Shown here: piece after piece, positions 43,041 through 52,907 of the stretch | Numbering within the stretch: the first letter of the stretch is position 1 | Layout of the letters: each line of letters begins with the position of its first letter | NCBI GenBank assembly: GCA_019455325.1 | Contig: JACFMQ010000002.1 | Span: forward strand, 517,353-581,352 | Source of the DNA: Rhodocyclaceae bacterium | GTDB taxonomy: Bacteria; Pseudomonadota; Gammaproteobacteria; Burkholderiales; Rhodocyclaceae | Direction: 5' to 3' | DNA: 64,000 nucleotides | Translations under genes and position numbers: made by a program | The notes under the pieces: model-generated | Databases searched by the model: none | The model's input: only the letters and a program-made list of their open reading frames with translations | Told to the model about the DNA's origin: nothing

Positions 43041-44153
43041 GTGAAACATCACAAAAAGACGCATTTCCGGAAACTGGCGCTGGCGCTCTGCCTCTGGGGC
43101 GCCGGCCAGGCCGCGGCCGCGGAGGCGCCCGGATGCACCGTCGACGCGCGGACGCGCTCCGTCGTCGACATGGCCGGGCGGACCGTGGTCCTGCCGAAGG
43201 CGGTGAAGCGCGTCGCCACCGTCGGCTCGGTGCCGGTGATCAACGGCTACCTCTTCGCCCTCGGCGCCGGCGAGCGGATCGCCAACGGCCTGCCGCCGCG
43301 CTTCGCGCAGTCGGGCAAGTGGCGGCTGCAGACCGCCATCGCGCCGCATCTGGCCGACCGGCCGGTGCTGCAGGGGCAGGTCGGCAGCGAGGTGGCGATC
43401 GAAACCCTGGTCAGGCTCGCCCCGGACGCGGTGATCACCATGGATCGCCTCGGCATCAGGAAGCTGGAGGCGGCGAAGGCGCCCGTCGTCTACCTCGAAT
43501 GGGGGAACGCGTCCGACATCCAGCGGAACATGGCGGTGCTCGGCTGCGTGCTCGACCGCATGCCCGAGAGCGAGGCCTACCTGCGCTACTTCGACGCGAC
43601 CATGGCGCGCATCCGCCACACCCTGGCCGGCGTCGCGCCGGCGGCCAGGCCCAGGGTGCTCTACTTCAACCCGCACACGATGACGACGCCGCTGCTCATC
43701 GCCAACTGGTGGATCGAGGAGGCCGGCGGCAGCAGCGTCACCGCCGGCATGGCGCGGGGCGGCAACGCGCACTATTCCCACGAGCAACTGCTGATGTGGA
43801 ACCCCGAGGTCTTCATCGTCGGCTCGCCGGAGCAGGCGGCGGCGATCTACCGCGACGAGCGCTTCGCCAAGATCGCCGCGGTCAGGAACGGCCGGGTCCA
43901 CGTCACGCCGGTCGGCGCCCACTCCTGGGGCCAGCGGACCGTCGAACAGCCATTGACCGTCCTCTGGGCGGCGAAGCTGTTCCACCCCGAGGCGTTCGCG
44001 CAGGTGGACATGGCGAACGAGATACGCAGCTTCTACCGCCGCTTCTTCGACTACGAACCGTCCGCCGAGGACATCCGCACGATCCTCGCCGGCGGCGCCG
44101 ACGACGGCCGGCCGACCGGACGGCCGGGCGCGGGCGGGAACACGAAATTCTGA
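43041..44153 (+). CDS. Periplasmic binding protein 2 (BtuF/FecB type)
   Basis: A 370-residue exported binding protein with GTG start at 43041 and a signal peptide to about residue 27 (AAAAE). The mature start, VVDMAGRTVVLPKAVKRVATVGSVPVIN, is the type III binding-protein opening. The pattern INGYLFALGAGERIANGLPP recurs in PBP3, 5 and 6. Two short tags are shared with the others: NWWIEEAGG and TVEQPLTVLWAAKLFHPEAF. Residues near HVTPVGAHSWGQR lie in the ligand cleft of this fold. No lipobox, so freely periplasmic. It is placed between receptors 3 and 4. Confidence 0.87.
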   Translation: MKHHKKTHFRKLALALCLWGAGQAAAAEAPGCTVDARTRSVVDMAGRTVVLPKAVKRVATVGSVPVINGYLFALGAGERIANGLPPRFAQSGKWRLQTAIAPHLADRPVLQGQVGSEVAIETLVRLAPDAVITMDRLGIRKLEAAKAPVVYLEWGNASDIQRNMAVLGCVLDRMPESEAYLRYFDATMARIRHTLAGVAPAARPRVLYFNPHTMTTPLLIANWWIEEAGGSSVTAGMARGGNAHYSHEQLLMWNPEVFIVGSPEQAAAIYRDERFAKIAAVRNGRVHVTPVGAHSWGQRTVEQPLTVLWAAKLFHPEAFAQVDMANEIRSFYRRFFDYEPSAEDIRTILAGGADDGRPTGRPGAGGNTKF

Positions 44154-44167
44154 ACGGAACCCATCGC

Positions 44168-46444
44168 ATGGAAATCCTCCGCATGAAACGATCCACCCGG
44201 GCGGTCCTGCTCGCCCTGTCGGCGGCGGCCTGTCCGCCGGCCGCGCTGGCCGCGGGCGACGACCCGGTGCTCGACACGGTGCAGGTGCGCGGCAAGACCG
44301 GCGCGCCCTTCGTCGAACCCACCGCGCAGCCGCGCAGCGAAACGACGATCGGGCGCGAAGGCATCGCCAACGCCGCGCGCGCCGGCCAGTCCTCGATCTA
44401 CCAGGCGCTCGACATGGCGCCGTCGGTCAGCCTCGAATCGCTCGACGCCTACGGCATCGCGCGCAGCGGGCCGGGCGGCGGCAACATGCGCATCCGCGGC
44501 CAGAACAGCAGCAACCTGTCCCTCTCCATCGAGGGCATCCCGCTGGCGCCGCCGCCGCGCTTCGGGCCGCGCGAGGCGGCCTTCGACGCCGAGAACTTCG
44601 CCGCCATCCGCCTGCTCAAGGGCGCCAGCCCGGTGGAGTTCGGCAACGGCTGGGGCAGCAGCGCCGGTTCGGCCGACGTGGCGCTGCGCGCGCCGAACGA
44701 GGAACGGCACTTCCAGGTGAAGCAGGGCATCGGCGGCGACCGCTTCCGCCGCACCTTCCTGCGCTTCGACACCGGCGCCTGGGCGAGCGGCACGCGCGCC
44801 GCGCTGTCCTATTCCAATGCCTCGGCCGACAAGTGGCGCGGCGCCGGCGAGGCGCCCGACAAGCGCGAGAACGTCTTCCTCGACGTCTTCCAGCCGCTGG
44901 CCAACGGCGGCAGCGCGCGCGTCTTCGTCAATCACTACGAATACGCCGGCAGCCTCTACCGCCCGCTGAGCTACGCGCAGGCCCGCGACATCCGCAGCTT
45001 CCGCGACTACGACTTCAACGCCGGCCTCAGCGGCACGCCGTCCCGCGACGTGGCCTACCACGACTACAACCGGCTCGACGAACGCTTCACGCTGCTCGGC
45101 GGCCTCTTCTCGCTGCCGCTGGGCGACGGCACCCTGCGCCTCAAGCCCTACTACGCCGAGGAGCGCCTGCACAACCTCGACGGCCTGGCCAACCTGGTCG
45201 GCGCGCCGGGCGTCCGCGACTGGCGGAGCGACAAGACGATGTACGGCGCCATCGGCGAATACGCCTGGAAGCTCGCCGGCGGGGAGATCGCCGCCGGCTT
45301 CTGGGGCGAGAACTACGAGTGGCCGGCGATGACGCGCAAGACCTACCGCGTCGCCGCCGACGGCAGCCTGGTCTACGGCGGCTGGAACGCGCTCTACAAG
45401 TACGACGGCGACTACACCTCGCGCGCGCCCTACGCGCGCTTCGAGCTGGCCGCCGGGCCGTGGACGCTGAGCGGCGGCATCAAGCACATCACCTGGAAGC
45501 AGCCGACGACGCTCAACTACGTCCTTGACCCGACGCTGCCCGACGTGTCGCACGATCGCATCCTCTCGTCCGGCGCCCGCGTCGACGCCGAATCGAGCGT
45601 CGGCGGCCACACCGACCGCGCCTGGCTGCCGAACCTCGGCGTCGGCTACGCCCTGTCGCCGGACCTCGCCCTCTACGCCAGCGCCGGGCGCAACTTCAAC
45701 CGCGCCTACTTCGGCGGCGGGCAGATGATCGGCGCCTTCCAGACGAACCCGGCCGCCTTCCGCGCCGCCGGCATCACCGCCGAGGACCTGCGCCGGAGCG
45801 AGAAGCTGGAGCTGGTCGACACCCTGGATGTCGGCGCGCGCTGGCAGCGCGGCGCGCTCTCGCTGGCGCCGACCCTGTTCTTCTCCCGCTACAAGGACAA
45901 GGCGGTGCGCATCCTCGACCCGGTGGCGAACGTGGTCTACAACCAGCCGGCGAGCAAGGCCACGGCCTACGGCCTGGAGATCGAGGCGAACTGGGAGGCG
46001 AGCCAAAGCGCGCAGCTCTTCGCGGCGCTCTCCTGGAACGACGCGACCTTCGACGCCGACATTCCGCTGCTCAACGGCGCCCGCGTCGCGGCCAAGGGCA
46101 AGCAGCTTCCCGACACGCCCAAGCGCATGGCCAAGCTCGGCGCCAGCCTGCGCTGGGGCGATTTCGAGTTCGTGCCCCTGCTCAAGTGGATCGACGCGCG
46201 CTACGGCGACGTGACCAACACCCAGAAGATCTCCGGCTACGCGGTGACCGACCTCAACCTGCGCTACGCGCACCGGGAGCCGGTGCTCGGCGCGCGGGTG
46301 AACGTCGGCCTGTCGGTCGTCAACCTGTTCGACAAACGCTACGTCTCGGCCATCGCCGCCTCCGACGACGGCAGCGCCAACCAGGCCACCTACTATCCGG
46401 GCGCGCCGCGCACCGTCGCGCTGACGCTGGAGGCAAACTTCTGA
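44168..46444 (+). CDS. TonB-dependent receptor 4
   Basis: A 758-residue outer-membrane receptor of the receptor-2 subfamily (MAPSVSLESLDAYG, DKWRGAGE, LSYAQARDI, GAPGVRDW, LPNLGVGY, NLFDKRYVSAIAASDD and YYPGAPR). The signal peptide runs to ~residue 33 (ALAAG); ATG 44183 is a shorter alternative start. TonB-box-like segment LDTVQVRGK. The barrel ends in EANF. Its stop overlaps the start of PBP3 (TGATG at 46442-46446), so receptor and binding protein are coupled. Confidence 0.92.
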   Translation: MEILRMKRSTRAVLLALSAAACPPAALAAGDDPVLDTVQVRGKTGAPFVEPTAQPRSETTIGREGIANAARAGQSSIYQALDMAPSVSLESLDAYGIARSGPGGGNMRIRGQNSSNLSLSIEGIPLAPPPRFGPREAAFDAENFAAIRLLKGASPVEFGNGWGSSAGSADVALRAPNEERHFQVKQGIGGDRFRRTFLRFDTGAWASGTRAALSYSNASADKWRGAGEAPDKRENVFLDVFQPLANGGSARVFVNHYEYAGSLYRPLSYAQARDIRSFRDYDFNAGLSGTPSRDVAYHDYNRLDERFTLLGGLFSLPLGDGTLRLKPYYAEERLHNLDGLANLVGAPGVRDWRSDKTMYGAIGEYAWKLAGGEIAAGFWGENYEWPAMTRKTYRVAADGSLVYGGWNALYKYDGDYTSRAPYARFELAAGPWTLSGGIKHITWKQPTTLNYVLDPTLPDVSHDRILSSGARVDAESSVGGHTDRAWLPNLGVGYALSPDLALYASAGRNFNRAYFGGGQMIGAFQTNPAAFRAAGITAEDLRRSEKLELVDTLDVGARWQRGALSLAPTLFFSRYKDKAVRILDPVANVVYNQPASKATAYGLEIEANWEASQSAQLFAALSWNDATFDADIPLLNGARVAAKGKQLPDTPKRMAKLGASLRWGDFEFVPLLKWIDARYGDVTNTQKISGYAVTDLNLRYAHREPVLGARVNVGLSVVNLFDKRYVSAIAASDDGSANQATYYPGAPRTVALTLEANF

Positions 46445-47454
46445 TGCGCGCCGCCGCGCGCCTCGCGCTCTGCCTGCTGCTCGCGCTCGCTGGCGCGGCG
46501 TCGTGGGCGCGGCCCGGCGTCGTCGACGCCGCCGGCCGGCAGGTCGCCCTGCCGGAGCGCGTGGCGCGCACCGCCGTGCTCGGCGCCGTGGCGCCGCTCA
46601 ACGGCTTCCTCTTCATGCTCGGCAGGCAGGAGACCATCGGCAGCGGCCTGCCGGCATTCTTCCAGACGCCCTACTGGGCCATGCAGCGCCGGCTGGCGCC
46701 GCAGCTCGCCGACCTGCCGGTGGTCGCCGGCAGCGACGGCCAGCCGAACGTCGAGGCGCTGCTCGCGCTGGCGCCGGACGTCGTCCTCACCTCCTCGCGC
46801 GGCGCCCTGCCCGTGCTCGAAACGGCCGGCCTGCCGGCGCTGTACTTCGAGTGGAAGGACTTCGACGACCTGCGGCGCACCGCCGAACTGCTCGGCGACG
46901 TGCTCGGCGCCCGCGCGCGGGCCGCGGAATTCCTCCGCTACTGCGACGGCAACATCGCCCGGGTGAGCGCCGCCCTCGCTGCCGGCGACGCGCCGCGGCG
47001 GCCGCGCGTCGCCTTCCTGCGCGCGAAGACCTTCTCGCAGCCGGCGCGCATCGCCGACTGGACGCTGGCCGCGGCCGGCGGCGACAACGTCGGCCGCTAC
47101 GGCGTCGGCGCCGGGCAGGCGGCGATGACCCTGGAGGCGCTGCTGCGGGCCGACCCCGAGACGCTGATCGTCTGGTCGCGCGAGGAGCGCGACGCGCTCT
47201 TCACCGACCCGCGCTTCGCCGCCATGAGCGCGGTGCGCGCGCGGCGGGTGCACGCCGTGCCGGTCGGCGCCACGCCCTGGCTGGCGCCCGGCGTCGAACA
47301 GTGCCTGGGCGTGCTGTGGACGGCGCAGCGCCTGCACCCGGAACGCTTCGCCGACCTCGATCTGGTCGAGGAGACGCGCGGCTTCTACCGCCGCTTCTTC
47401 TCGCTGCCCATCGACGCCGGCGAGGCCGCGGCGATCCTCGACGGCATGGACTGA
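46444..47454 (+). CDS. Periplasmic binding protein 3 (BtuF/FecB type)
   Basis: A 336-residue exported binding protein; signal peptide to ~residue 22 (ASWAR). It has the family opening VVDAAGRQVALPERVARTAVLG, an N-lobe strand ending LLALAPDVVLTSS and a C-lobe ending GVLWTAQRLHPERFADLDLVEETRGFYRRFF. It is the pair of receptor 4 by start/stop overlap and is followed 6 bp later by radical SAM protein 2. Confidence 0.86.
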   Translation: MRAAARLALCLLLALAGAASWARPGVVDAAGRQVALPERVARTAVLGAVAPLNGFLFMLGRQETIGSGLPAFFQTPYWAMQRRLAPQLADLPVVAGSDGQPNVEALLALAPDVVLTSSRGALPVLETAGLPALYFEWKDFDDLRRTAELLGDVLGARARAAEFLRYCDGNIARVSAALAAGDAPRRPRVAFLRAKTFSQPARIADWTLAAAGGDNVGRYGVGAGQAAMTLEALLRADPETLIVWSREERDALFTDPRFAAMSAVRARRVHAVPVGATPWLAPGVEQCLGVLWTAQRLHPERFADLDLVEETRGFYRRFFSLPIDAGEAAAILDGMD

Positions 47455-47460
47455 TCCGAC

Positions 47461-48498
47461 ATGGAACGCACCCTGGACTCCCTGGACGAAGACCTGCTGA
47501 ACGACAGGGCGCTGACGCGCGACGAGGCGCTGGTACTCTACGCGGCCGCCGCCGACCCGGACGCGGCCGAGCCGCTGTTCGGCGCCGCCGCACGGCTGCG
47601 CGACCGCGGCTTCGGCAAGGGCGTGCACTACATGGCGACGATGGCGCCGATCCTCGCCTGCGCCATCAAGCCGCGCTGCGAATACTGCGACTGGTGGCGC
47701 GCCCGCGTCATCCAGCGCGGCCGGCTGGCCGCCGGCGCCGCCGCGCTCTCGGCGCGCGGCGTGCGCCGCGTCCTGCTCGTCGGCGGCAGCCGCGACGGCG
47801 ACTACGACGACGGCGTGGTCGATGCCGTCGAACGCATCCGCGCCGACGGGCTCGACCTGGACATCGAGATCAACGTCGGCGGCAGCCTCGGCGCCGCCGG
47901 CCTCGACCGCCTGCGCGCGCTCGGCGTGGTCGGCGTCACCGCGTCGCTGGAGACGGTGAACGCGGCGATCTTCGCGCGCCACAAGCCGGGCGATTCGCTC
48001 GCCGCCCGCCGGCGCCTGCTCGCCGACGCGCAGCAGCGCGGCTTCGAGCTGCGCAGCATCATGATGATCGGCCTCGGCGAGGCGGACGCCGACCGCATCG
48101 ACCACCTGCTCGAACTGCGCACGCACGCCGGCCTGCGCCACCTGATGATCTCGCGCTTCTCGCCGCGCGCCGACACGCCGCTCGCCGAGCGGGAGGTGGC
48201 GGCGCTGCACGACTGGGCGCGCACCGTCGCCATCGCCCGCCTGCTGCTGCCGCGGGTGCGCATCGGCCTTGCGGGCGGCGTCGACCTCGCCGCGCTGCCG
48301 CTCTGGCACCGCGCCGGCGGCGGCAACCAGCTCTTCGCCATGGGCGTGCATACCGCGGAGCCGCCGCCCGAGCTGCGCGACCTGGCGCAGCCGCTCGGCG
48401 ACCGGCTCTACCTCGTCGACCGCCGGCCGCTGCTGGAAGCCTTCCTGAACGGCGCCGGGCTGCGGCCCTCCTTCGCCGACGCGCAGGACTGCCGATGA
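47461..48498 (+). CDS. Radical SAM protein 2, CX5CX2C type (HcgA/BioB-like)
   Basis: A 345-residue radical SAM protein. The cluster loop CAIKPRCEYC has C67, C73 and C76, at the same residue numbers as in radical SAM protein 1. An N-terminal helical region (LTRDEALVLYAAA) is like that of BioB/HydE enzymes, which tends to close the barrel. Then come LVGGSRDGD (SAM amino-group site), LDIEINVGGSLG, SLETVN and SIMMIGLGEADADRI. The shared C-terminal element is PLWHRAGGGNQLFAMGV. Its stop overlaps PBP4 (ATGA at 48495), so an enzyme is translationally tied to a transporter part. Substrate unknown. Confidence 0.84.
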   Translation: MERTLDSLDEDLLNDRALTRDEALVLYAAAADPDAAEPLFGAAARLRDRGFGKGVHYMATMAPILACAIKPRCEYCDWWRARVIQRGRLAAGAAALSARGVRRVLLVGGSRDGDYDDGVVDAVERIRADGLDLDIEINVGGSLGAAGLDRLRALGVVGVTASLETVNAAIFARHKPGDSLAARRRLLADAQQRGFELRSIMMIGLGEADADRIDHLLELRTHAGLRHLMISRFSPRADTPLAEREVAALHDWARTVAIARLLLPRVRIGLAGGVDLAALPLWHRAGGGNQLFAMGVHTAEPPPELRDLAQPLGDRLYLVDRRPLLEAFLNGAGLRPSFADAQDCR

Positions 48499-49565
48499 GC
48501 ACGCCGCCGCGCCGCCGCTGGTACGCCGCCGCCCTGCTGGCGCTGCTTGCGCTGCACGCGGGCGCGGCCCTGGCCGGGCGCGCGCTGACCGACATGGCCG
48601 GCCGCACGGTGGTCGTCGCCGACCCCATCGGGCGCACCGCCGCCGTCGGCGCCGGCCCGGTGATTTCCTCCTTCGTCGCCGCGCTTGGTGCCGGCGCGAC
48701 GCTGGTCAACGGCATGCCGGTCGGCGCCCGCCTGCGCCAGACCGACTGCTGCCGCTTCCTGCCGCGCGTGGTTCCCGGCATCCTCGACCTGCCGAGCGTG
48801 GAGAGCGCCAGCTTCCAGCTCAACCGCGAACTGCTGGCCACCCTGCGCCCGGACGTGGTGCTGCTGCACGGCGAAACGCTGGCGCGCGAGATCGAGACCA
48901 CCGGGCTGCGCCCCTTCGTCCTGCACCTGACGCGCGACGCCGGGCCGGGCCGCGGCCGCGAGGCCAACGCCGTGCAGGTCATGACCGCGCTCGGCGAGCT
49001 GTACGGCCGGCAGGCGCGGGCGCGGGACTACGCCCGCCACTTCGCCGGCGTGCTCGACCGGGTGAACGCGCGGCTCGCCGACGCCGGCGGCCGGCCGCGG
49101 GCGATCTATTTCAGCCACCGCGGCATGGCGCTGACCAGCATGACCGCCGACTGGTGGATCGAAACCGCCGGCGGCACCAGCGTGACGCGCAACGTGCCGC
49201 TGCAGAACAGCCGGGCCGCGATCTCGCTCGAACAACTGCTCGCCTGGAATCCGGAGGTCATCTTCGCGGCGACGCCGGAAGAGGCGCGCGAGATCGCAGA
49301 GGACGCGCGCCTCGCCGGCGTCGCCGCCGTGCGCAGCGGCCGCATCCACGCCGTGCCGCGCAGCGTCATCCGCTGGGCGCACCCGTCGCCGGAGCAGGCC
49401 GTCGGCGTGCTCTGGGCGGCGGCGCGGCTCCATCCCGGCCGCTTCGCGGACGCCGAGGTGGCGGCCGAGCTGCGGCATTTCTACCGATCCTTCTATCAGA
49501 TCCACCTGAGCGACGACGAGGTCGAGGACATCGTCCGCCCATCCCTCCGGGAGACTGCATCGTGA
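48495..49565 (+). CDS. Periplasmic binding protein 4 (BtuF/FecB type)
   Basis: A 356-residue exported binding protein, start overlapping the radical SAM stop. Signal peptide to ~residue 26 (GAALAGR). It has ALTDMAGRTVVVADPIGRTAAVGAG at the mature start and carries two adjacent cysteines in TDCCRFLP (~78-79), absent from the other binding proteins here. It also has WWIETAGGTSVTRNV and PSPEQAVGVLWAAARLHPGRF. Its stop overlaps receptor 5 (GTGA at 49562). Confidence 0.86.
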   Translation: MSTPPRRRWYAAALLALLALHAGAALAGRALTDMAGRTVVVADPIGRTAAVGAGPVISSFVAALGAGATLVNGMPVGARLRQTDCCRFLPRVVPGILDLPSVESASFQLNRELLATLRPDVVLLHGETLAREIETTGLRPFVLHLTRDAGPGRGREANAVQVMTALGELYGRQARARDYARHFAGVLDRVNARLADAGGRPRAIYFSHRGMALTSMTADWWIETAGGTSVTRNVPLQNSRAAISLEQLLAWNPEVIFAATPEEAREIAEDARLAGVAAVRSGRIHAVPRSVIRWAHPSPEQAVGVLWAAARLHPGRFADAEVAAELRHFYRSFYQIHLSDDEVEDIVRPSLRETAS

Positions 49566-51838
49566 CACCAGACACCACCGGCGCCGGACGGCGCACCGCC
49601 CTCGCCTGCGGCCTCCTGCTCGGCCTGTCGTCCGCCCTGTGCGCCGCCGAGGAACCGGCCCTGGCGGAAGTCAGCGTCGTCGGCAGCCAGGGCGGCGAAC
49701 TGAGCGCGCCGGCCAGCGAGCGCCCCCGCTCCGAGGAAACGGTGACGCCGGAGGGCATCCGCATCCACGCCGGCGCGGCGCAGACCAACGCCTACAAGGC
49801 CCTGTCCGGCCTGCCGTCGGTGCTGTTCGAGGCCGCCGACCCCTACGGCCTGTCGAGCAGCCAGTCGATCCGCTCGCGCGGCCGGCCGAACAGCTCGCAG
49901 ACGCCGGGCCAGACCTACGAGGGCATGCCGATCCGCAACCTCGGCGGCTTCACCGGCAGCGTCGACCTGTTCGACCTGGAGAACGTCGAGGCCATCGGCT
50001 TCTACCGCGGCGCCGTGCCGATCGACAAGGGCGTCGGCTTCGCCAACGCCTCGGGCAGCGTCGACATGCTCTTCCGCCGCCCGGCCGAGGAATTCGGCGG
50101 GCAGGTGAACGTCGCGGCCGGCCGCTTCGGCTTCAAGCGCCTGTTCGCCCGCATCGACAGCGGCGAGTTCGCCGGCGGCTCCCGCCTCTTCCTCTCGGCC
50201 TCGCGCACCGACGCCGACAAGTGGCGCGGCAGCGGCGACTCGCCGGCGGAGCGGGAAATCTTCCAGTTCGGTCTGACGCAACCGTTGTGGGCGGGCGCCA
50301 GCCTGGAACTGTTCGGCGTCCACGGCGATCTGGCGCAGCACAACTACCGGCCGCTGACCTACGCGCAGGCCAAGGACCTGTCGACCTACCGCGACTTCGA
50401 CTACAACCGGACGCTGACCGGCAACGCCGCGCAGGACGTCGCCTACTACGACTTCAACCGGCAGCGCGTGAAGAACCAGGCGCTGTTCGGCACGCTGCGC
50501 TTCGGCGACGAAGTCCAGAACGGATTCGTCAAGGCCTACCACCTCAAGATCGACGGCCAGACGTGGAACGGCTCGGGCAATGCGCTCGGCGCGCCGGGCG
50601 TCATCCGCTGGGACTTCGAGTCCGAGGTCTACGGCCTGATCGCCCAGGCCGACCGGCGGCTGTACCAGGACGCCGGGCACGAGATCCGCGGCGTCGCCGG
50701 CTACTGGTACCACGTGCAGGAGCCGCCGGGGCCGCCGCTGCACCAGAAAGCCTACCGCATCGGCGCCGACGGCAGCCTGAGCTTCGCCGGCTGGTCGACG
50801 CTGGCGAAGATGACCGACCACATCTACAGCAGCCCCTACGCCGGCCTGCAGGGCAAGGCCGGGGCATGGACCTGGGAGACGGGCGTCCGCTACCTGCACT
50901 TCCGCACGCCGTCGATCACCTACTACAACGGCGCCGGACTCGCCGACAGCGGCTATCGCGACGCCTTCGACCAGAACCCGGCGACCAGCCCGGACCGCCA
51001 CGCGTCGAGCCGCCGGCTGACCAACTGGCTGCCGAACCTCGGCGTCGGCTACACCTTCTCCCCGCGCGCCAAGGCGTATGCCAACTACGGCCGCAACTAC
51101 GGTGTGCCGGCCTTCGGCATCGCCACCACGTACAACGCCGCGCGGGCGCAGTTCGTCGCCGCCGGCAGCAGCTTCCAGGACCTGTGGAACAACGCCGACC
51201 AGGAGCTATCGGACAACCTCGACGTCGGCCTGCACCTCACCGGGAGCAACTGGTATCTGTCGCCCGTGCTCTACGACGCGCGCTACCGCAACCGCTCGGT
51301 GCAGATCCTCGACCCGGCGTTCGGCGTCTCCTACCCGCAGAACGCCGGCAAGGCGCGCGCCTACGGGGTGGAGGTCGAAGGCGGCTGGTCGCCGACGCAG
51401 CGGCTGACGCTGTTCGGCGGCCTCGCCCTGTCCCGCTTCGAGCTTGCCGACGACACGCGCGCCGCCAGCGGCGTCGTGCTGCCGACCGCCGGCAAGCAGG
51501 TGGCCGACGCGCCGCGCGTGATGGCCAAGCTCGGCGCCAGCTACCGCCTCGGCGCCTGGACGCTGACGCCGACCGCGCGCTACGTCGGCGAGCGCTACGG
51601 CAACGCGCTCAACACCCACAGGCTGCCGTCCTACGCGGTCGCCGACCTGGACATCCAGTACGACTTCGGCCGGTTCGCCGGCTTCAAGCGCGTGACCGCG
51701 GCGCTGGCGGTGACGAACCTGTTCGACCGCCGCTACATCGGCATCATCAGCAGCAACGACGTCGACCTGCGCGGCACCGCCACCTACTACCCGGGCGCCC
51801 CCCGCGCCGTGGCGGCGACCTTTTCCGCCCGCTTCTGA
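49562..51838 (+). CDS. TonB-dependent receptor 5
   Basis: A 758-residue outer-membrane receptor starting with GTG that overlaps the stop of PBP4. Signal peptide to ~residue 28 (LCAAE); TonB-box-like LAEVSVVGS. It belongs to the receptor-2 subfamily: YKALSGLPSV, DKWRGSGD, LTYAQAKDL, GAPGVIRW, LPNLGVGY, NLFDRRYIGIISSND and YYPGAPR. The barrel ends in SARF. Permease 3 follows 16 bp later, so PBP4, receptor 5, permease 3 and ATPase 3 form a complete importer with radical SAM protein 2 in front. Confidence 0.92.
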   Translation: MTPDTTGAGRRTALACGLLLGLSSALCAAEEPALAEVSVVGSQGGELSAPASERPRSEETVTPEGIRIHAGAAQTNAYKALSGLPSVLFEAADPYGLSSSQSIRSRGRPNSSQTPGQTYEGMPIRNLGGFTGSVDLFDLENVEAIGFYRGAVPIDKGVGFANASGSVDMLFRRPAEEFGGQVNVAAGRFGFKRLFARIDSGEFAGGSRLFLSASRTDADKWRGSGDSPAEREIFQFGLTQPLWAGASLELFGVHGDLAQHNYRPLTYAQAKDLSTYRDFDYNRTLTGNAAQDVAYYDFNRQRVKNQALFGTLRFGDEVQNGFVKAYHLKIDGQTWNGSGNALGAPGVIRWDFESEVYGLIAQADRRLYQDAGHEIRGVAGYWYHVQEPPGPPLHQKAYRIGADGSLSFAGWSTLAKMTDHIYSSPYAGLQGKAGAWTWETGVRYLHFRTPSITYYNGAGLADSGYRDAFDQNPATSPDRHASSRRLTNWLPNLGVGYTFSPRAKAYANYGRNYGVPAFGIATTYNAARAQFVAAGSSFQDLWNNADQELSDNLDVGLHLTGSNWYLSPVLYDARYRNRSVQILDPAFGVSYPQNAGKARAYGVEVEGGWSPTQRLTLFGGLALSRFELADDTRAASGVVLPTAGKQVADAPRVMAKLGASYRLGAWTLTPTARYVGERYGNALNTHRLPSYAVADLDIQYDFGRFAGFKRVTAALAVTNLFDRRYIGIISSNDVDLRGTATYYPGAPRAVAATFSARF

Positions 51839-51854
51839 GACCCGTTTCTGAGCC

Positions 51855-52907
51855 ATGACCGCCAGCGCCTCCACCGACCTCCCCGCCGCCGTGCCCGCCG
51901 CCCGCCGCGCCCGCGCCGTGATCGCGCTGCTCGGCGCCACCACCCTGGTGATCGCCATCCTCTCCATGGGCCTCGGCCACTACCCGCTGACCTCCGCCGC
52001 GGTCCTCGACGTGCTCTGGTCGGCGCTGACCGGCACGCCGTCGGGCCAGCCGCCGATGGTCGACAACGTCGTCCTCGCCGTGCGCCTGCCGCGCGTGCTC
52101 GCCGCCATGCTCGTCGGCGCCAGCCTGGCGGCGGCCGGCGCCGCCTACCAGACGCTCTTCCGCAACCCGCTCGCCTCGCCGGCGATCCTCGGCGTCTCGT
52201 CCGGCGCCGGCTTCGGCGCGGCGCTGGCCATGCTGCTCTCGGGCGGCGCGCTGGCCATCCAGGGCGCGGCCTTCGCCGGCGGCATGCTGGCGGTGGGCGC
52301 CGCGATGTTCATCGCCGGCCGCCTGGGCAAGGGCTCGGCGCTGGTGCTGGTGCTCGCCGGGCTGGTCGTCTCGGCGCTGTTCCAGGCGCTGACCTCGGCG
52401 CTGAAGTACGTCGCCGATCCGCTCGACACGCTGCCGGCCATCGTCTTCTGGCTGCTCGGCAGCCTCGGCCGCGTCGGCACGCGCGACCTGGTCTGGGCGG
52501 CGCCGTTCGCGCTCGCCGGCATGCTCGCGCTGTTCCTGCTGCGCTGGCCGACGCAGGTGCTGGAAGCCGGCGACGACGAGGCGCGCACGCTCGGCGTGCC
52601 GGTGCGCGCGCTGCGCATCGCGCTGATCGCGGCGGCGACGCTGATGACCGCCGCCGCCGTGTCGATCTCCGGCATCGTCGGCTGGGTCGGGCTGCTCGTG
52701 CCGCACCTCGCCCGCCTCATCGTCGGCCCGGCCTACGCCACGCTGCTGCCGGCCTCGCTGCTGCTCGGCGCCGGCTACCTGCTGCTGGTCGACGACCTGT
52801 GCCGCAGCGCCTTCGCCGCCGAGCTGCCGCTCGGCATCGTCACCGCCGTGCTCGGCGCGCCGGTCTTCGTCGTCATCCTGGCGAGAGCGAGGCGGCAATG
52901 GTCCTGA
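51855..52907 (+). CDS. BtuC/FecCD-type permease 3
   Basis: A 350-residue permease with ten predicted helices: VRLPRVLAAMLVGASLAAAG, FRNPLASPAILGVSSGAG and GWVGLLVPHLARLIVG. The ATPase starts inside its last codons (ATG 52898, 10-bp overlap). It completes a full importer together with PBP4 and receptor 5 upstream. Confidence 0.92.
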   Translation: MTASASTDLPAAVPAARRARAVIALLGATTLVIAILSMGLGHYPLTSAAVLDVLWSALTGTPSGQPPMVDNVVLAVRLPRVLAAMLVGASLAAAGAAYQTLFRNPLASPAILGVSSGAGFGAALAMLLSGGALAIQGAAFAGGMLAVGAAMFIAGRLGKGSALVLVLAGLVVSALFQALTSALKYVADPLDTLPAIVFWLLGSLGRVGTRDLVWAAPFALAGMLALFLLRWPTQVLEAGDDEARTLGVPVRALRIALIAAATLMTAAAVSISGIVGWVGLLVPHLARLIVGPAYATLLPASLLLGAGYLLLVDDLCRSAFAAELPLGIVTAVLGAPVFVVILARARRQWS